Shown one piece after another: positions 58,256 through 64,000 of a DNA stretch of 64,000 nucleotides (within the stretch, counting starts at the first letter, position 1; each line of letters starts with the position of its first letter). The stretch covers positions 105,009-169,008 of the forward strand of contig MU405294.1 of assembly GCA_022836615.1 (NCBI GenBank), in the 5' to 3' direction. The notes under the pieces were generated by a model. It was not told the origin of the DNA, made no database searches, and saw nothing but the letters and a program-made list of their open reading frames with translations. The translations under genes were made by a program, and so were the position numbers. Source of the DNA: Annulohypoxylon bovei var. microspora (Eukaryota; Ascomycota; Sordariomycetes; Xylariales; Hypoxylaceae).

Positions 58256-61200
58256 ATAATATAATATTATTATATTGCATGTTTTATACTTTTATTAACG
58301 CCGTTTTATTAAAATAACTCGTTATTAAAAATGAAGTTTATTAATAATGTTTATTAATCCATGGTTAATAATTATTATATATTTTATTTTAAAAAAATTT
58401 ATATTTAAGTGTTTAGTTAATAATTGTAATATATATAATATGTAAAAGTTTTGGGCGTTAAGGGAATTTAAAAACCTTTTTATTAACACCTTAATTATTT
58501 TAATAAAGAATTTAATGGGATGTTAATATTAATTCTTTACGGTAATGTTTATTAATTAACATTAAAAAAAAGTTAATAACCTTATATTAAAAGGAAGTTA
58601 TACTTTAAAAGGCATAAAAAGAAATAATTAAATTTATTAATATTAATAAATAATATTTAAATTATTAACTTTAATTAAATAAATTATTTAATAATGAAAT
58701 AAATATCTTTAATTAATAAGAATATTAAAAAAGAAAAAAAAAATAACAAAGGATTATTATAAACCTTTGTAAATAAAATTATTTATTAAAATTTATAAAA
58801 AAATCTTAATTTAAAATATAAATTAATAAAATTTTATATTATTATTATTACACTTTATAAACTTAAATAATTTCCAATTTAAGTTATTAAAATTATAAAA
58901 AAATAATCTTGTTTTTAAATTAATTTTATTAATATTATTAAAGTAACTTAACCTTAATAATTAAAGTAAGCTAAATATTACCAATATATTACTTATTAAT
59001 GGTAAACCTTAAATAATAAGGTTTATTTTTTTAATTAAATTCTTAAAGATTTAAATTTTTATTTTTATATCTTTTTAATTAATGGGTTTATTTCATAACC
59101 CGGCTTGCCATGGCGTAGGTTATTCGTAAAAATATTAATTAAAAAGGAATTTATGTCCGGGGGTTTTTTTAATAATGAAAAGGTGGGATATATACGCGGA
59201 TACGTGTATTTAATAAAGTTATAAGTTTCGAAATCATATAATAATAATATTCGTTAAATTATATTAAATAAATATTTAATAATAATAATAAAAATAAAGT
59301 ATTAACTTTATATTTTACGAGAACCTTAACATCGTTCCACTTTTTTAATAAATATTAAACGTTTAATTAATCCTTTATATAAAACATATTAAACGTGCTT
59401 TAAAACTTATAAATAATATTTCACATATATAAAATAATTATTTTAACTTTTATAATTTTTTTAAAGAATTATTATAATAAAAACCGACTTAATTAAATCT
59501 TATTATTACAATTAAAAAAAGCAAACGGTTTTTAAGATTTTAATTATTTTAAATTAATTTTATTAAAATTATTAATAATGGATGATAATAAATCTTCCTT
59601 TTTTTTTTCTTTTTTTATTTTTTCTTTTTTAAGGTTATTTTTAAGCTATTTTTTTACCCAACGAATTATGGTATTTTAACTTTATAAACTTAAATATAAA
59701 TGATTTTTAAATAATATAATAAAAAATATTAATTTAAAAATAAAATATAAATAAATATTTTAATAATAATTAATAAAAGGTAAAATTATTAAATAATACA
59801 TAATATATATATATAAAATATATTATATTAACGTTATCCTTTAATAATTTAATGTTAATTAAAGCGTAAATAAAATAAAGTTAAATTAAATATTCCATGT
59901 ATTAATGTTATTATATAAAACTATGCATAAAAATATCTTTTATATTACATAATTAATATATATTACCCACCACAATATATGTTAATTATTTATATAAGTA
60001 AATAAAGGATAATATTACATATAATTTAATATAATGTGTTAATAAATTGTTTAAATAATTATTAATATATTAATTTAATTATAAATAATATTAAATTTAT
60101 TATATAAATATTATTAATTTCATCCATTATATGAAGGTGATGTTAAAAGGTATTTTTCTTTGTATACAAATCCTTATATAAATGCATATACCAAAGATTA
60201 TACCTTTAATTTAATTTAAAAGAATTTACGCGTTTATATCCATTTATATACCCTTTTTTTTCTCCCTTTTTTCCCCCTTTAATTCCTTATTAAATTTCTT
60301 ATAATTACACAATTAAATAAATCTTAAAAAGGATTTTTAATTAATTTAAATTGCATTTTATATAAATCGTTTTATAAGTGGAAAATCAAGTTAAAAATTA
60401 AATGCATTTAAAAGTCTTTTATTAAAATGGTTTTATAATACACTTTATGTAAGCTTTTTTACCTTATAAGCACCCATTTTAAACCCTGATTTATTAACCA
60501 TGAAATAATTTATAAAAAATGTAATTTAAATTAATTAAAAGCGCCTTTTAAAACTTATTTAATTATATAATTATAAGAAATTTAAACCTAAGTTAAAAGA
60601 ATGGGAAACAATGGAATTAAGAAAGGTATAAATTATAATAAAAGAAAAGTAAATTAAATTAATTAAATTTTCGTTAATTATTAATATTTTTAATTATATG
60701 GCGATTTATATGTGGTTTTAAATATCTTTTAACATTTTTCATATAATAAACGAAACCCATAACATTCATATAATGGATTTAACATTATTTTTAATTATAT
60801 AATAATTTTAATTATTATTAATTTATATTAAAGAAAAATATATTATAAGTAAATGATTAAATAAATAAATAATAAACATGTTAATTAATTAAATAAATGG
60901 TTATTTTTCCTTATTTATATTAATATTTTTCTTTGCTTAAATTTATTAAACTCATAACATTTATAATTAATAATGTTTAAATTAATAAATATTTTATTAA
61001 ATTATACATTAATGTTAATATTAATATTAAACATAAAAAAACCGTGGTTTTTTAAAAGTAAAGTAATAAATATTAAAAAATTTTATTATAAATTTACTAC
61101 CCAAATATTTATTATTTACGTTATTATCGTTAAAATTAAAATTAAAAAAAAATAACGTTAATAACATAAACCCATTTAAGTTAAAAATCCATGGAAACTT

Positions 61201-64000
61201 CTAAAATTAAAAACCTTTTTTATTAATATTAATATTACTTTTATTATAATGCTTTTTAAAACTTTTTTCCTTATTAATAAAACACACCATTTCTCTTTTT
61301 TTAACCAAATAAATTTAATAATAATTTTTATTAACCTTATTTTAAAAACGTTTCTTTATATAATTAAAAAGTAACACCAATTCATAAACTTTAAATATTA
61401 ATTTAATAATTTTAAAAGTAATATTAAAAGGAAATTTAAGCGCATTTAATTTACGTATACGGATTTAAAAGTTGTTTTATTTAATTAAAAAAAATTAAAG
61501 TATACATTTTTAAAATATAAACCAAACGAACGTAATAAATATATATTTATAAGAAATGTTATAAATATCTTAACATTTACGGTTATAAAACCATGCTTTT
61601 TATTCGAAGGCATAACGAAATTACGAATGTAAAAAATAAAATATAATCTTGTATTTCTTATTAATAAACTTCGGGAATATAATAAGCTTTAATTTATTAA
61701 TTATATAATAAACATTAAAACGAAGTAATATTTTATTATTTATGTTATTTATTAATTGTGGGTTTTCATCCTTTTTACCCCATGCGTATTAAAATATATT
61801 ATTTATGGTAAACCATGGAGTAATAAAAACAAGGATAATATGTAAATGTTAAATGTTATAATATGATTAAATAACTTAATAATATTCGTTATAAATAATA
61901 ATAATATCGCAAGGTACCTTCTTTAAGACCGGTTTTTTCCATGTTAAAATGGGGTGTATTTCGAAATTACGTTATATAATTAATAAATTCTTATAAGGAA
62001 AAACTTAATGAAAAAAATTAAATGTAATAAAATATTCGTTTATTATATATATAATTAATAAAAAATATAATAATGTAATTTAATAAAGTATATTAAAAGA
62101 TTAAAGAATATTAATTTTTTAAAAAACTTAAAATAAAGAAATAATATTCCTTCTTTTAAAGGATGTTATTAATAAAGCAAGAAATAACAAGCGTTGTTTT
62201 TAAAGAAAATTTAATTAAATATAAATTTAATACATTATTATATTCGTTATAAAGCCATACGTTTTTAACTAAGATATAATAAATAATATATACCATGTTA
62301 TAATTAATGCCGCCGTTATTTATTATATGGAAAAACAATAATAAAAAGGAACCTTTTAAGTAATTAAAGTGATAAATTTAAATAATTAAAACAATTAATT
62401 ATACCACATCATTAATATTTAAAACGTAAATTAATAATAAAAGTTAAATAACAAAGCTTAAATAATCTTTAAATTTCATTATAAAATAATTAAATATTTC
62501 ATAATTATAATGATAATTTAAAAAAAATTCAAAATGGTTTATAATAAAACCAAAAAAATGTTATATTAATAAATTAAATATTATATATAAAACATTTTCA
62601 TTTTAAAATAAATTAATTAAAAATAAATATTACATATTTTATAACGCATTTCTTTTTACCATTATTAAATTATTATATAAATAACTTTATTAAAAATAAT
62701 TAATTAATATAAAAACCATATACATTTCAATTTAATTAATTTTAAATATAACATTTTTTTTTTAATAATAATATAAACATTTATTTAATTTTTACTAAAT
62801 TAAATTTAATAAAATATAATTTCTTCTTTTTTTATAATATTTATAACCTTTTTATTATTTAAATTAATAATTATAATAAATATTAATGATATTTTTATTA
62901 TAAATATAAAGTTCAAAAATATATAATAATATATATTATTACCGATATTTTTTTTTTAAATTAATTATAACTTATTATTAAATAAAAAGTGGATAATATA
63001 TTTTATAAAAAACAACTTTTAATAAAAATTTATATTTTATAAAACCAGATTAATAACGAAGTAATATACACTTTTACGTATAAATTTAAAAATATTACCT
63101 ATAAAATAAAACATTTTTCTTATATTAAACTAAGCGCATTAATAAAATACGTTAATTACCATACACGGATTCGATTTAATAATAATATAATGTGGTTATT
63201 TAAAATTCCTTATATAAATTAACTTTTTATTAATTTATTTAAATCATTTATAACATATTTATTTAATTCGATATAAATATACCACATTAAAATTTCTTAA
63301 AAGTACAATGGTGTTTACTTCTTAAACTTTCGAATATAATATTTTTAAACATTATTATATGTAAATTAATATTACATTTCTACTTATAAAAAAACTACCA
63401 AGTAAACCATGAAATGAAGCCGGTAATGTAAATTAATAAAATAAAATTTAAAACGGCTTTATACGTATACTCGTCAAGCTTTTTAAACATCCGTTCTTAA
63501 TAATTAAGTTACTTATTAACAACGTAACCGATCTAATTTTAAGCATTATTAATAATTAATTTATAATCCTTTCCCTTTAAAGCTTTTTCATTACTTTAAT
63601 AACATATTATACGGCTTTCATGGATTAATATTTAACTTTTATAAAAAATAAATAACTATATACGTAATATCTTATTAATATATATTTAATATATTACTTC
63701 TTTAAAAATAATGTTAAGTAATTTATAAAAAATAATATATTAAAATTCTTTTTAAAACATATTAATAATAAAGGTAACCATTTATTTATAAATAACGACT
63801 TAAATATTATAAGCATTATTAATTAATAAATGGCATATATTATACCATAACATGAAACTTTTAATTTATCGCTTGTTTTTATTAATATAAACGACTTATA
63901 CAATGGTAAAATTAAATTATTAACGTTAAATCACAAATTTAAGAATGCTTTAAAAATAAAAGGCCTTAATTCTATAATTTATAAAAATAAAAAGCTTAAG

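Larger units (their letters stand above)
53096..64000. other. AT-rich isochore without genes
   Basis: Except for the two elements listed, the sequence is almost wholly A and T, with long runs of TTAAT/ATTAA. The longest frames are about 60 codons of Lys/Asn/Ile/Leu, as expected by chance. Such domains in ascomycetes are usually repeats degraded by repeat-induced point mutation, sometimes centromeric or subtelomeric. I cannot recognise the ancestral repeats, and CpA dinucleotides still occur, so RIP is an inference. Confidence 0.8.

Noticed and set aside
60973..62338. 60-codon Ile/Lys/Asn-rich frames in the AT-rich desert
   Set aside because: Expected by chance at this composition; considered mitochondrial insertion but no mitochondrial gene is recognisable.
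53096..64000. CRISPR-like or satellite array
   Set aside because: No regularly spaced repeats with unique spacers; the tandem arrays are short and contiguous, and the organism is eukaryotic.

Overview
The window is nuclear DNA from a filamentous ascomycete (Pezizomycotina; the class is not decided by what I can see). Genes are split by short introns (about 45-120 nt, GTAAGT-type donors, CTAAC/CTGAC-like branch sites, YAG acceptors). The gene content is typically fungal: a HeLo-type protein kinase, berberine-bridge-like oxidase, ferric reductase, Ctr copper transporter, NRPS-like synthetase and ABBA prenyltransferase. I resolve 20 protein-coding genes between 2.3 and 52.3 kb. The last 11 kb (about 53.1-64.0 kb) is an extremely AT-rich gene desert.

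Layout. 2.3-14 kb: IFRD-family protein, a tail-anchored FHA-domain protein, a small zinc-ribbon protein and an acyl-CoA dehydrogenase. 14.8-16.1 kb: a HeLo/protein-kinase gene with an apparent frameshift. 16.3-27.0 kb: a compact secondary-metabolite locus with an adenylation-thiolation-thioesterase synthetase, an aromatic aminotransferase, an MDR oxidoreductase and an aromatic prenyltransferase. This is four of the five enzyme types of the terrequinone A (tdi) pathway, so I predict a prenylated bis-indolylquinone or related aryl-quinone/furanone product. 27.4-36.6 kb: housekeeping genes (Lst8 of TOR complexes, Scy1/Cex1 pseudokinase, homoserine kinase) plus a secreted BBE-like FAD oxidase. 37.4-41.3 kb: a divergent ferric/cupric reductase and Ctr copper transporter, a likely metal-acquisition pair. 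42.3-50.3 kb: two short-chain dehydrogenases, a COMT-like O-methyltransferase and an MFS permease, possibly a second small metabolic group. 51.2-52.3 kb: a protein I do not recognise.

The desert from 53.1 kb looks like a repeat-induced or centromere-like AT isochore. It has no credible gene but carries two nearly unmutated inverted-repeat elements (about 0.7 kb and 0.14 kb) and two short tandem arrays. A short palindromic motif of the ACCTAGGT/TAGGTACCTA type recurs across the non-coding DNA of the gene-bearing part.

The pathway in the metabolite locus would run as follows. The aminotransferase makes an aryl pyruvate from an aromatic amino acid, probably tryptophan. The synthetase activates and dimerises two of these. 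The oxidoreductase acts on the quinone and the prenyltransferase adds dimethylallyl groups. No methyltransferase, transporter or transcription factor lies inside the four-gene block. Exon coordinates were deduced by eye from splice signals and reading frame and have not been checked against transcripts.
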